From: Buddleja alternifolia
Lineage: Eukaryota; Streptophyta; Magnoliopsida; Lamiales; Scrophulariaceae
Length of the DNA: 64,000 nt
Assembly (NCBI GenBank): GCA_019426215.1
Contig: CM033391.1
Coordinates: 9,102,708 to 9,166,707 of the forward strand
Direction of reading: 5' to 3'
Part shown: in pieces, positions 23,496 to 37,100 of the stretch
How positions within the stretch are numbered: the stretch's first letter is position 1
How the letters are laid out: every line of letters starts with the position of its first letter
The notes under the pieces: generated by a model
The model's input: only the letters and a program-made list of their open reading frames with translations
What the model was told of the DNA's origin: nothing
Database searches by the model: none
Made by a program: the position numbers and the translations under genes

Positions 23496-24399
23496 GCTTT
23501 TCTCCCTGCTCTAATGATTTGTCTTTGGATTTTTCCTACTTTCTATGTCTCGGGTATCCTTAATACTGACAGTGGTGCAGGACTTCCCCTTTGGAGAAAA
23601 CATCAAGTTCAAGAGAAGAGTTTCAAGGAGTTTGTAGGTTGCGTTTGCAAATATAGAATTGAATACAAGATGCTAGAGAAGATCAAGCTTCCTCATCACT
23701 TTGCATAAGATGCAAATTTCACAAAGACGCAATTATTCTTTCATGTAATTACTCAATTTTGCTTGAGCTTCTTTTTCTTTTTTGCCTTGTTTTTACTTTT
23801 CTCTCTTATTGGTAGAGGACACTCCAGGGACACCTGATCCAAGAAAAACAATTCACATCTTCATCACCGTCATATAGTTTTAGTTGAGCAAGTTACTTGC
23901 TCCCTATACTGTAATAATGCTTTATGGAGAAAGCGAGCATTGCCTCAAATGATGACCAATCACTGGATTTTGTAGCTGAGATGTGTGTTAAGGTGGAGTT
24001 TGGATTTTGATCTTTATGGAAGAAATCGAAGGTGGTGAATCCACTTTGTCACCTAATCCGTAGCGTTGGTTGTGTTTTAATGAATCAATTTGATAGTAGA
24101 TCATGTTACTTGAGTTTTACCGAGTAGGCAATTCAAAATTTGTAGTGGGTTCAATACAAATTGCATTTCGACCTGTTCATAGTTCTCAATTTCTTCGTGG
24201 GCATTGAATGCCGCTGAAGCATCTATAAGTCATAGTTCTCAACTGTTTCATGAATCATGGACACAGGATTTGACTGAACCATCTACATGTTGTATTTCTC
24301 ATTTGTTTTATGGCACAGGCCGCGGCTAAACCATTTGGCATAACAACCGGTATATGGTTAAGTTGATGAGAAGCAAAAGCTAGTTTTATAATGGACTAT
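23496..24399. other. Spacer between ADT and an inverted-repeat element
   Basis: The first part (about 23581-23970) is less AT-rich than the surroundings and could be a distal 3' UTR of the ADT transcript. The open frame 23514-23708 has no known domain. The remainder (24000-24399) has imperfect repeats of CATAGTTCTCAA/TTTCATGAATCATGG and nothing else that I recognise. Confidence 0.35.
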
Positions 24400-25251
24400 G
24401 GGAGTGTTTGCAAACTCTAAATAAAAGTGTTTTTGAGCTTTTAGCTAAAATAAGCAATTTGGTAGTGTTTGCAAATTCAGGTTTTGCTTCTAATTCTCTA
24501 AAATTAAGCTCCCAGAAGCTAAAAGCTCCAAGCTGGGTAGGGGGTGCTTTTCGGTGCTTTTTAAATTCCTGTAATTAAAATAATTTTTTAGTGACAATTC
24601 AACTCTTGACAATATTTCTATAATCCCAAATTAACCCCGTCAAATTTTGTTTTTTTAAAAAAACTTGCGATTAAATTTTAGGGGAGCAGAAACCTGAAAG
24701 AAACGTAAAATTCATCCCTTTTTTCTATTGTTAATTATATCTTACTAATTGGAATATTGCTAAAATCAAGAGATATATCAGCCAAGAGCCCTAAAAAATC
24801 TGAAAACTCCCAACCTAGGCTATATATACAGCAATACATAGCAATATCTCTCTTAATCTCATGTTTTAGTTTTTTCTTGAATTTGTATATAAATCTTGCA
24901 TTTCTCTTCTATTTTTTCTTGTTTAGTTGTGTTGCTATTATCGTTCTGTAATCTACTTGTCCTAAGTAATCAATATTATTTCATAAACATATGCTTTTAG
25001 GAGTATTTTGTTCAAAAGAAGATTAGGAACATAAATGGAGAAAAATATAATTTTTATATTATTTTAAGGGCAATATCGTACTTTCTGCAAAAAAACTAAT
25101 TGATAATCACTTTTATTTGCAAACACTCCCAACATTTTTTCACTTTCAGCTTCTGTTTTCAAACACTACCCACTTCTGCTTCTTAAGTGATTTTGCTTAT
25201 TTTTCACTTAAAATCACTTCTCTAGAAGCAGTAGAGTTTGCAAACACTCCC
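24400..25251. mobile_element. Inverted-repeat DNA element, 852 bp
   Basis: It begins GGGAGTGTTTGCAAACTCTA and ends with the exact inverse, TAGAGTTTGCAAACACTCCC. Further inside, AGCTTTTAGCTAAAATAAGC pairs loosely with the right arm, which has AAGTGATTTTGCTTATTTT. TAT lies on both sides, perhaps a 3-bp target duplication, but a longer hAT-type duplication is not visible, so the superfamily is uncertain. No coding capacity. Confidence 0.65.
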
Positions 25252-25275
25252 TATATCACCCTTTAGCTTAAAGCA

Positions 25276-25411
25276 GGTTTTCATGCATTCATCTTTCCTG
25301 AGGTATTGAGCCTTGTGAGGTATGAGATTTTAACAAATAACCCTTTTATGCATTCATCTTTCATGAGGTATTGGCCCTTGTGAGGTATGAAATTTTAACA
25401 AATAACCCCTT
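25276..25411. repeat. ~66-bp tandem duplication
   Basis: TGCATTCATCTTTC-TGAGGTATTG-GCCTTGTGAGGTATGA-ATTTTAACAAATAACCC occurs twice head to tail (from about 25282 and about 25348) with few differences. It lies just right of the inverted-repeat element, in spacer. Confidence 0.8.
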
Positions 25412-25559
25412 TGATATTCTAGTGACGACGTAGTTGATGAAAGATACACTAGGTTCAGAATAGTGAATGTGTCACTTTTGTCCCAAAAAAAAACAAAAAA
25501 ACAGATGAATGAATGTAAACTAAATGTGGGACATTAGTTGTGTTGGTTAGACATGAATT

Positions 25560-26410
25560 GTTATGCAAGGACATTTAGTGGTGAATCAGTGAGCAAGGGA
25601 TCAATGTCAAAGGCTACGAAAAAAGATCATGAGATGTTACATCTGTGGTGGGGAAGGCCAAGTTAAAAGAAATTATCTTCTAAAGGGAAGCATAATGTCA
25701 GGAAAAGTAGCAATTATGTTGTAGTGACATAGGATAAATTTGTTTACTTATTGGTCTCTAGTTGTATCATGTCTCGTACTCCATCTCAAAATAGTTGGAT
25801 TTTAGATTTTGGATGTGTAATGCATGTATGTTTGATGAGGGATTATTTTGATTTGCTCAAAGAAAAGAGAGTTTTGTCTTTGGGTAATGGTTTTACTTGT
25901 AGAATCATAGGTACTAGAGTGGCGAACTAAAAAAGTGTTTGATAGATTGAATAGTACTTTGGGTGGTATGACGTGAAGTTATGAAGGAATCTAATTTTCA
26001 TGAGTCAATTGGAGTCCTAAATTCACACTCTGTGCCTAATGAAAGGAAAACATTATGAAATTTTTACTATGTGGGGACCTAAAAGGATAGTTGAAAGTAC
26101 AACGTGCGAGAAGGCTTCCACAGTGGAGGATGGCACGAAACGTTACTGATGGGTTGAGTTTGTTCCTCTCGTCAACTAATAGTGATTGATTGGGCTGCAT
26201 GTCTGCATCTAACGATTCTGAATTAGGTTGGAGTAGAAACCTCATTGATTCTATATTGTGCAAAGAAATGATGGAAGGATAATGAATTGAAAAAATGATT
26301 TGCAATGGATGTAATTTTGTGGAGTCGAAGATTGTTAGGTGCCATCAAAAAGTTGTTGACAAGCGTGTGGAATACAGAGCCAACTTGTACACCATAAGTC
26401 CACATCAATA
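25560..26410 (+). pseudogene. Decayed Copia gag-protease fragment
   Basis: Around 25620-25690 the sequence encodes CYICGGEGQVKRNY, a CCHC zinc knuckle of a Copia Gag with two metal ligands replaced (Gln for His, Tyr for the last Cys). Around 25787-25925 it encodes SQNSWILDFGCVMHV and DYFDLLKEKRVLSLGNG, matching the aspartic protease region of Copia polyproteins, with Phe in place of the catalytic DSG serine. Stops and frameshifts follow. A purine stretch and TGTTAGG near 26329 might mark the start of a 3' LTR, but no second LTR was found. Confidence 0.65.
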
Positions 26411-27897
26411 TATTAGAAAATAAGTCATAGTTTCTACTGGATTAAACATTATAATTTGACCATCATTATCCCATAATGTACTCATATAAAGTGACAAGCT
26501 TTACATTCTCAATGAGAGTTTCTCGTTAGCTCATAACACACCCACATAAAGTGACAAGTTTACACCTTCAAGAAGGTTCAAACTCTGACAAATGTTAATG
26601 GTGATTAGTTTAATAAAATTCTACTTGTGTATTTGAAAATTTGAAAATTTTGTATGAACATTTCTCACTTTCTCGATATGTCCTCTATGTGATTTTTTTT
26701 TGATAAATATCCTCTATGTGATTAATATGAGGCAAACATATCAAATTTGTCAAATAATTTACGCCTAATCCCATTCTAATTAAGCACAATTTGATCTCAT
26801 ATCTTTTTAATTGATGCTAATTTAGTCTCGTCGTCAATCTTATGTGAGAATCTCACCAAAGGTATCCATCCCCAAAATTTGAAATACTAATTGAATCTAA
26901 CTAATTGAAAAACAAAAGACAATTCATAAAAACCGCTAATAAGAAAACCGTCTCAATTTATTAACTTGATATGACGATTGAGAGAACTCAACCTCAAAAA
27001 CTAATTATTGAAGTGAAAAAGCCCAAAGACATATAAACCCCGCAATATTGGAGAATTCTCGGTGAGATTTTCTTCATAAATTGATAATGCGTTCCGTTAA
27101 AAATACTAGGGGTTTAATTAAATCGGTTTATTTAATGGGAATGGAATGTGAACATGACTAAATAAATTACTTTGACCAATTTGGTGTTTGTGCTTTAATA
27201 TTAGTTTGAGGCCGAAGCATTTACTATTGATGACAATTACATACTTATTGGGTTTGGTTGTACCAAATGAGATTGATTTAAATGGAATGGGGCAAGAATT
27301 CTTGTGTTTCCTTGGAATAGATCTCCGCACCTAACAACGCCTCAAATGATTAGTACAGACCATCGAACTTGAACACACCCTAAATTGGATTGGGTTTGGT
27401 TTGGAATAATGTTTCCGAAACCAAATTGCCATGTCTAGGCCCAATCCATCGGATCCACGATTTGGGGCGGAGCGGGTCTATTAAAATTTTGACGGACCGG
27501 ATCCCGGGTTTGTCAAAACCCGCCCCGTTAAATTCTGCATGGTGCAAAAAGTCAATTAAACGCGTATAGGATGAACAATATATAATTTATTAAACTGTTT
27601 GCTTACTTTTTAACTTTTCTTCAGAAAAACCCGAAAAATGACCAAAAGTTGCCCCACGGCAGTTACCACCACCACTGCCATTGCTATTGTTGCTCCGAAT
27701 ATATACATACAACTGTAACAGAATATATACATACAATACAACAGTCTTCACACAGTCACACACGCACTAAATATCTCCATCTCTCTGACTCTCACGCTGT
27801 TAAGTTTAATTTGATCAAATTCAGATCTGAAGGAGAGGGTGACTGATTGTGATCCGAAACAATAATATCGAGCGCGCGCTTGGGCGGTGGATGGAAA
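26411..27897. other. Upstream region of VHA-a1, no other gene
   Basis: Spacer and probable promoter and 5' leader of VHA-a1. Near 27460-27535 a GC-rich patch with imperfect inverted repeats (GGGGCGGAGCGGGT, ACCCGCCCCGTT) resembles the ends of the hAT-type element in VHA-a1 intron 10 and may be a relic of it. CT- and CA-rich sequence at about 27745-27800 is typical of a plant 5' leader. Confidence 0.4.
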
Positions 27898-28107
27898 ATG
27901 GAGTACATAGACAATTTGCCAAGCATGGATCTGATGCGCTCCGAGAAGATGACGCTTGTGCAACTCATTATCCCCGTCGAGTCTGCTCACCGCGCCGTCT
28001 CTTATCTCGGCCACCTCGGCCTCCTCCAATTCCGCGACGTGCGCTCCTCAGATCTCTCCCTTTCACTATATTTATGTGTCAATCTATACGTACGCTGATA
28101 ATATGTT
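27891..28107 (+). promoter_or_regulatory. Upstream overlapping start codon before VHA-a1
   Basis: An ATG at 27891-27893 lies 7 nt before the main ATG (27898) in another frame and opens a reading frame through exon 1. The upstream ATG has T at -3 and G at +4; the main ATG has A at -3 and G at +4 (AAAATGG), a stronger context. If both are in the mRNA, leaky scanning must deliver ribosomes to the main start, so the first ATG may lower translation. Confidence 0.45.
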
Positions 28108-31100
28108 TAGTATATGGATGAATTTTCGATATTCGGATCCATTTGTAATTTAAGTGCAGTGAAGGCTTAATAGAGTGTCCGAATTGCTGGGAATAATTGG
28201 AATTGGTTCATGATTAATTTTGAGCTAATGTGTTGCCGCACTGGAACAAATTTGTTACTTTTTAAGCGGCTGAGTGCTTGCATGTATGTGTACATATATA
28301 ACTTTTTGTTTTTTGGTAGAATGTGTACATATATAACTGATCAAGGGAGACACGTTCAAAGAAAGAGCATATTTAATTTTTATTCCCCTTGTTTCAATTC
28401 TTTTATGTTATCAGTTTGCAATTGAAAAACTATATATGCATACATATGGAATGCCTTGGGATGTTTAACTGGTATCTGAAGGAGTAAAACATATACTATA
28501 CATGACTAGAGAAGAAAGTCTTATACTTCCGGTGGACCGTTCTGTTTACGTTTTTGAGGGTTTTAGATTCTTAAAGGCATAAATGATGTTATTGGTATCT
28601 AGATCGATATTTTTACTCTTTATGGTTTGCTACTGGGCGCCTTGTCTGGGACATTTTACTGGAAGTGTTATGTTCAATTATTTGGTAGATGGCTTCTCTA
28701 AGCTTATGGTAATTTATTTCATTCTCTGTCTTGCTAATACTTATCAATTCGCTCAACTTTGTTATTTGACTGGCAGTTAAATGATGATAAAAGCCCTTTC
28801 CAGCGAACGTTTGTTAATCAGGTAATGCCCGTGAAATGCTATTGCTTGTTATCTTTAAACTAGGTCTAATCAAATCATTTCTTTTGTAAGATTTTGACTA
28901 TTATGCATGGAGATCAAACAAAGTTTATAATGGAATATATATGTCCTCATCCCTTAATTGCCACTTCCATCTCAAAGCGAATTAGATGGTTTGACATTTA
29001 TCTTCAACTAGACTTTTTTATCCAGAGAGTTTTTTGTTTAATGAAAATACTCTTCAAAATGCAAACCCATTAGTGTTAATGTAGATTGTTTAGCTTGAGA
29101 AATTTAATTATGAGATTGCAAAGTATCACTATGAAGATGTTGACTGACCAAAAGAATCAACAGTAATGTTCAAATAGTAAGTTTTGTTGCTTGAGATGGC
29201 AGGAGCTTGTTGCGGAACCCGTTTCCTATATTTGTCCATGTGTTGTTCATCATAAGAATTAGGAATAATGTCGATCAAAATTCTTAACATTGTTGCTTGA
29301 GTTGGTCTTTGTATTCTATATGCAATACTGCTTAAAATATGTTCATATTGTTGGTTAGACTGCAAATATCAACATTACCTACTTCTCCTGCACTTTTGGC
29401 GTTAATTTTCCCCTCTCTTCCCTTTTCCTTACTGTTATTTTTTCCGAAGAAATATCTTAACTCTGTCTGTTCTTGACCTGTTTGACATTTTCTTTTTGGA
29501 TAAGAAAGGCTTATTTACTTACTAGTACTTTCAATAAAGATCTGCCACCAAAGTGATAATGTTGCATCTAAAGCTAATAAGAGAGGTAACAGTACTAGCA
29601 AAACTGTTATAGCAATCAAAAAGCCTTTTCTCTGCATCAAAGCAGTAAACTTAGTCCTTAGGGATGTATCTGGTCATCCTATGTTTGGATGCCACAATAT
29701 CCGTGCAAGAACCACAGCGAGTTGACATTTGCACAGCCCTTATTGTGTGGTTGGTTGGGTGATTTTGATGGTCTGAGGCTCAGCCTTTGAGCCTGTTTCA
29801 GCAAGTCTATGGCCTTTGAGCCTGTTTCAGCAAGTCTATGCTTCATGAGCCTCATCACTGAGAAAAGAACCTCCTCCCCCAGTGGTCACTCTTGTCTTAA
29901 AGAGTTTGATCCCACATCATTACTGCTTGACCCTAGAGCTGCAAAGGCCCTTTGCTTTTATCCGTTTCAGACTTGTCGCCCTCCATTATATTGTATATTG
30001 TTGATCCTGTCAGGGTTATGCTGTTCGATGTTTCTGAACAAATCTGTTCTAAGATGACTTGTATATCACATCATACAACAGAAACATTCCCATTGCACCC
30101 TGTAGATAAACAGTTGTGATTGTACGGAATTGCTCTCATCCAGCAGTGTCCAAATTTGCAGTTTCGTTCTTTCCCGTCAAGCTCGATTCTCCTTATCTTG
30201 AAGTCAATGCCAAGGGTGGTAATGAAACTGGTATTCATGTGTACATTACTGTTAGTGGGAGATTTCCCTGTTGATGGCTCGTGGAAGAATTAAATTTGTC
30301 CCAGCTCTGTTCAAAAGTTGGTAGTTTACTCAGAAATGCACTATAGATGAACAGACAATATAGTCTTATCTAATCAAAGGGCACCAAGGAAGTCCTCCGA
30401 TTGTGCTAAAATAAAAGGGGGCCACTAGGCGTGTCACTTTTGCCCTTAGAAATATAGCTATTTTGCTATATTCTGTGGGGAGGAGGTCCTAAAAAATGAA
30501 AGATGCTTTTTGCTACAGTTTTAACACATGGAAATGCCTCGTTGAATAAGTGATGATTACATCTTACGTGTACTCATTCTCTAATTATTTGCTCTGATCT
30601 AAGAGGTCATACATGCTAACGCATCTTACTTCTTAATAATCTGAATCTGTTGTGGTCTTATTTTGAAGAAATATTTTGGCATTCCAGGATTAGTTGTTCA
30701 CAATTTTCCGATTTTACATATCACTTAATCAGATAACTACATAACTAGTATAAAAAATTAAGCTATTAACTTTTTTCAGTGTCTATCTTATGGAGATATT
30801 TAAGGTATCAGGGTTTGTTGATTTTGATAGTTAACAAATGCAGTTCCTTTATGTATGACTCAGTGCCTCTGGAGTTCATTCTTTTTATCCTTTCTTCTAA
30901 CAGATATCTTTGTAATAACCATGAAATGTTTTCTCGATCTTATTGGAAAATGAATTGACTTGCTTATCTTTATGCACAAATCTGCACTATGTGAGATGTC
31001 TGTCAATTTACTCTTATGTTGGTTTCCTGGAAGTGCTTTGTCTTGTGGTACCATCCTGCTTGGTTGTTTAGATTCAGTTGTTGGAAAATTTTCCACAGGT

Positions 31101-34100
31101 TAAAAGATGTGCGGAGATGTCTAGAAAGCTACGATTTATCAAAGATCATATACATAAAGCTGGTTTGATGCCTGGTTTAAAGCAGTCTCCTAATCCGGCT
31201 TCCCAACCTGATATTGAGTTAGAAGAATTGGAGGTCTGCTTCTTGTTGTTACTCCTTGTAGATTAAAGATTCTAAGTCGAAGAATATGTTTTCCTTCTGC
31301 TTCCTTAATGACCAATTCCGACTATTTTGTATATTTATTATTTTAGGTTCAACTTGCGGAGCATGAGCATGGGCTAATTGAAATGAATGCCAATAGTGAG
31401 AAACTCCAGCAAACGTATAATGAACTGCTTGAGTTCAATATGGTGTTGCAGAAGGTACACAGTCACTCTTATGTATTTGTATCTTTTTCTTTGTCAAAGG
31501 CAGATCCAATAAAGGGTACCACAAGTTTTTGCTACTTAGTGCTTGTGATACATCATACATATCATAGTTTGTTCTTGTAATTTATTGACTCAGAAAGGAT
31601 TTAGTATCAATTTAGTAAGTGGATTGTTGCTGACGTGTAACTTAATAGAACTACTAGAGAAAGCCTCAGCTTCATGAACCTCGAAATCTCACTTACTATC
31701 CTACATAACTAACAGACTCACCCCAGCTAGGAGCAGAAGTATGGAATATCCAGTCAACTCATCCATTATGGATGGGCCAGTGGCCAACCGTTGAAAGCAA
31801 AAAAGAATGGATCAATCATTTGGACGTATGACAAAGAAAATTAAAACAAGCAAAACTTAAAGAAGACAAGATTTACATGGTTCAACATTGGACTCTGTCA
31901 ACCGGCAACGTTAACCAAGAAAGATTGACTATTCATCTGTTGCTCATTGATATTTTTTTTTCCTATTATTTTTATTCTTTCTAGAAGTAGAAATCTTTCC
32001 ATTAGTCTAAAATCTTCGAATCAGGTTAGTTGCATGTGGAATCTAGGCATTTTGGGGTACATGTTCTGTAAGGTCAAGCATCTAATTTGTTTACTTTTCG
32101 GGAAAAACAGTGAGCTGAACGCATTCTCCAGATTGCATGAATAGATGCCCCCCAAAACAAGAACTTAAAACTCATACAAAAAACTTACAAAGGAGAAGTC
32201 ACATAAGAATACATATATGAGTGTTACGCTAGTGTGTTTTCTTATCATGCATTTTAGGCGAAGCAAAATTTACTATTCTCTTTGTAAATTTTGCATCATT
32301 CGAAGTGATATCTTCAGATTTATGTGTTTATGGGTAATTTCAGGCAGGTGACTTCCTTTTGTCAAGTGGGAGTCATGCTGCAGACCAGGAAACAGAATTA
32401 GATGAAAATATTCATACAATTGATGATTATGCGGATACAGCATCACTGCTCGAGCAGGTAATGAATGATACCGATGTTTGACACTAGATGATTTCATTTT
32501 CTATGGATCATTGCCGAATCCGTACTGAGGTATATTTTCTAATCTTCAGGAGATGCAACCTGGACCATCAAATCAATCTGGCGTAAGATTTATAAGTGGT
32601 ATCATCTGTAAATCTAAAGTTCTAAGATTTGAGAGGATGTTATTTCGCACAACAAGGGGCAATATGCTTTTTAATCAAGCACCTGCTGATGATCAAATCA
32701 TCGATCCTGCATCAAATGAAATGGTATCGTTTTCATTCTTCATGGGGAATATATTGAATTCCGTATGTTAATACGAAATCTTAACCATTGAAAAGCCAAA
32801 AGAAAAGTGAAAGTTTACCACTACAGAAATGAAAGAATTGAGCTTGTCTTTGAACTCATATTGGCATTTTTTAGATTTTTCACTTGTTAAGAGAGAGGAT
32901 GATATATTTTGGATAGTTTTTGCTAATGAACAGTCACAAAATGTGAAAGAATTGATGCAAAGTTGTTGTATCTGCAGGTTGAGAAAATAGTTTTTGTGGT
33001 ATTCTTCTCAGGCGAGCAGGCAAGAACAAAAATACTGAAAATTTGTGAAGCATTTGGTGCAAATTGTTATCCAGTTCCAGAAGACACGACCAAACGGAGG
33101 CAAATAACTCGAGAAGTATGTTGGTAACCTGATTGTGTCTTTTTCGCATTTAGAAAAGATTTTAGACATATCTTTGATCCTTACAGTGTTACATTTGTGA
33201 TGAGAAACGTGAAAACGACCCGTGTTTCCTATTTATTATGCACATGCTGACATATTATGTAATTGATCATCCCTCTTATAAGGTTAAATATTGATTAAGA
33301 ATGGTCATATATGTGCGCTACTCTTTGGCCCGTGCCATTGGTGTACTGGTGATGTACACGCAGGAGAACTTGATTAACAACAGTTCTGTCTTTGGGTTGC
33401 CAGTTATCAACATTGTGGTTGATAACTACAGGGTTCTTACTCCAGTACTCTAGATATTCATGTGTTTGTATTAGCATCTACCGAATTCAATTTATTAAAG
33501 CCTTACTGTATAGTTGTATGTTACCTACAAATTGACATGAATATTTGCAGTGGCTCTGGAGGCAGTATGCAATATTACAATGTTTTGGTGAATACAAAGT
33601 AGACCAACTCTTATTGCTTTTCAATTTACAGGTTTTATCACGCTTGTCTGAGTTGGAAACAACCTTAGAAGCTGGCTTGCGTCATCGGGATAAGGCTCTC
33701 ACCTCTATTGGGTTTCACCTTGCTAGGTGGATGAATATGGTAGACTATAGCTGTTGTTTTTTCTTCTGTCTAAACTCTAAACTCAAAAGGCATGCAAATG
33801 TGGAAAGTAACTCCATTTCCTGAATCCTATTTCTAGGTGAGAAGGGAAAAGGCTGTTTATGACACGTTAAATATGCTGAACTTTGATGTGACTAAGAAAT
33901 GTCTGGTTGGTGAGGGTTGGTGTCCAATATTTGCAAAAACTAAGGTACTTGGGGTACTGTTTTATGTTGTATTTCTTTGCGGAATAACTGTCATCTTATA
34001 GCATAGTAATTGAAAGGGATAAAATCTCGCAATACTGCAGATTCAAGAAGCTCTGCAACGTGCAACATTTGATAGTAACTCACAAGTGGGTGTAATATTT

Positions 34101-37100
34101 CATGTGATGGATTCAATTGAGTCTCCTCCAACATACTTCAGAACCAATCCTTTCACAAATGCATATCAAGAAATTGTTGATGCATATGGGTAAGTCAATA
34201 TGTGTAAACATATCTTTGGTGATGATCATCTCCGGTTCATTTTTTTAGTTTCTATATACTTTTTGTTCTCATAAATTTACTAGTAGAAAGTATTTATAGA
34301 CAGGAAACGTCTCTATGGATCATTGTTTTATATTTTGGTGCTTTTTGCCATACAATTTGCTCTTGCATCCTAAGTAACAAAATGTACAGGAAAAGACTGG
34401 TAGTTTTGTTGGGACCAAAAGTGTCTTTCTGTAATATGTTCGTATCTGTTGGTATTACTGGTGATTCTTTTCATACTTTCTAGGATTTTTGATGAAATGA
34501 AAAAATGGAAAACTTATCTCTTTCCTGAGTAAATTTCTTTGATTTCTCTTGTAAATAAATGGAGCCTTAAGGAACTACTCTGAATGCATGCTCCTCCTCC
34601 TTAGGGATGGCAATGGGGCAGGGTTAGATGGGTATTCGCCCCGAACCTGCCCCGGTGGGGTGGGTTTGGGTACACCAAATGGGTTATGGGGCGGGTTCTA
34701 AATATTAGATTTATGACCCGACAGGGTATGAGGCAGGTAGTAGGTATGGTGCAACCGGCCCCATTACCCGCCCCACTAATATTATTCTAATAAATAAATT
34801 TTTAATTTTTATTTAATATGTTCAACGTAATATAAAGTTTGCATAACTTAACGTTTTTTTATTTTTTTATTAAATTTTATTTGTTAACCAAAATTGATTA
34901 CTGAAGACGTGAAGTTGAAAAGTCTCATAAAGTGACAAAAATCCTTTTCTTATTACTGATTTGATTATTATTTGTGTGGATTTTCATGATGTTTGTCTAT
35001 GTTGTAAATTTATTAGTTGTTGAATTATTCGGATTCGGGTCGGATGATTGAAGGTTGGATTAATTAATAAATTTTCATGACTCATTCGAGTTTAACTGGT
35101 AAAATCCGAACCCGCTGGGTATTGGGCGGGGCGGGGTAGCGGGTTTTGCCAAACCCACTTCATACCCGCCCCATTGCCATCCCTACTCCTGTCTACTGTG
35201 TATTTTTTGTTAATCAAGACTATAGGTTGTATGGAATCAGTGGATAGGGTACTGTTGAGATGTTAGCTACACAAATTTACCTTCCTATGGTGCCAAACCT
35301 GTTTCCAAATCTTATTCTGGTGAAGCTGAAATTCAGTTTTAACGTATGCCATGGTGCACTTGAATTGCAGATTGATGTTGATCCAGCACTTCAACATATA
35401 GTGTTTTTCAATGTAGTTTCTTCCTTGTATGATGGCAGCATAACATTTGATTGCTTCATTTTGACTAAGTAAGAAATCTGAGTGTGTTGAAGGAGAATCA
35501 AATTGGAAGCCTTTGGAATCTATTTGCACACTATGATCATTATATCCACCGGGGCCCGTTTGTTGGCAACTATTTTAAGATTTTTTTAATAACTTCAGAA
35601 AGAATATTTAGAAAGAATAGCAAAGTGCTTAGTGCTGGTGTCAGACTTAGACAACACTGGGACATCCCATTCTGTCAAATAAGGTGGAGTTAGACCATGT
35701 AACTTGAGATATGCAGTAAAGCAGTTCTATGGAGATACAAGAACATGCATTTTGAATTTTGATAGAAAATCAGATCTGATTTGGGTATATGATGGTAAGT
35801 GGTGCAACTTATAAAGGCTCTCTGGAGCATATAGATTTCACAAGAATGTTGCTGTTGGTCGAGTGTGCTGCAACAAAAGAAATGCCAAGATTTTCCTTCA
35901 TTTCGCGTTTGGTGTCATAGTTGGTTGGCTTACAAGGGTATGTATATTATTTGGGATGTTATTGGACTGAAGAAACTGTGTATTTGCAAGATGATGGATC
36001 TGTTGTTTATCTTGTCACGATATCTTGTTCAACTCTAATGGGATCCTCGACTTTAAGGCTTTCATTTTCAAATTGCTTGGTACAGGAAATGTTGCTCTTT
36101 CTTGATCAGCACTGAACGCTTTCAACTGGGTTTTATGTAATTTTTTCTCTGCCTTTGTACTCCTGTTGCAGAATGAAATTTGCAGATGATTTTTCGGAGT
36201 TTATGAAAATTTTAATGCTGAAGTACTGTGGAATTAAAAGCTGTGAGCATTGTTGAATCATCTTGGATAGTGAATGTAGAAACTCAAAAAAGAAAAGAAA
36301 AAAGGGCTTCTGTTATAATGCTTTGAAGACATGAAAATTCGATGCCTTTGGATATTAGGACATGTTCATAGTTACAATACTGCACCTGCAGTGTCCATTG
36401 CTTGGCGTAGTTACTGAATGTTTGCTGAAGATGTTTCTTTAACGATTTTACAGTTGGTCAAATTTGAAGTCTCTGGAAATGTCGTGGTTTTGATGGGATA
36501 CTTGTTTGGTTTCTGCCTCTGTGAGATGTACTTGAAGATATACTCAAGGTTTCCTATTTTGAAGAAAAGCAAACCCTGTTAAGAGCAATGTGTCACGGAA
36601 TAATTGAGTAAATGTGTTTTTTTATTTTTTAGGTGATGATTATTATTTTTTACATGCTTTGAAGGTGTCCCCAACTTCAAACAATTGACTATGCTTAAAA
36701 CTTGCTCCTCTGCCAGCTACTCAGATCTCTGAGCTAGGTTACTGATGCTTTTTAGGAGTGCTTAGTGAATTGTTGGAGAACATAAAGGGGGTAGTTGAGT
36801 ATTATATTATACTATGACTTGATATATATTAATGTTGTTTGAGACCCTTTCATTTGTTCAATATTTTAGTAATGAACGCAACTTGCAAATAATTATGTTT
36901 GCTTTATACATCTGTCTGTGCTTGCAAGTGCTTAGCTGCATATCTGTAAGGCGCTGATGCAAACTTTATTTGGGCAGTGTTGGTAGATACCAGGAGGCAA
37001 ATCCTGCAGTTTATACTATTGTTACATTTCCGTTCCTTTTTGCTGTGATGTTTGGAGATTGGGGTCATGGTATTTGCTTACTATTGGGAGCATTATTTCT

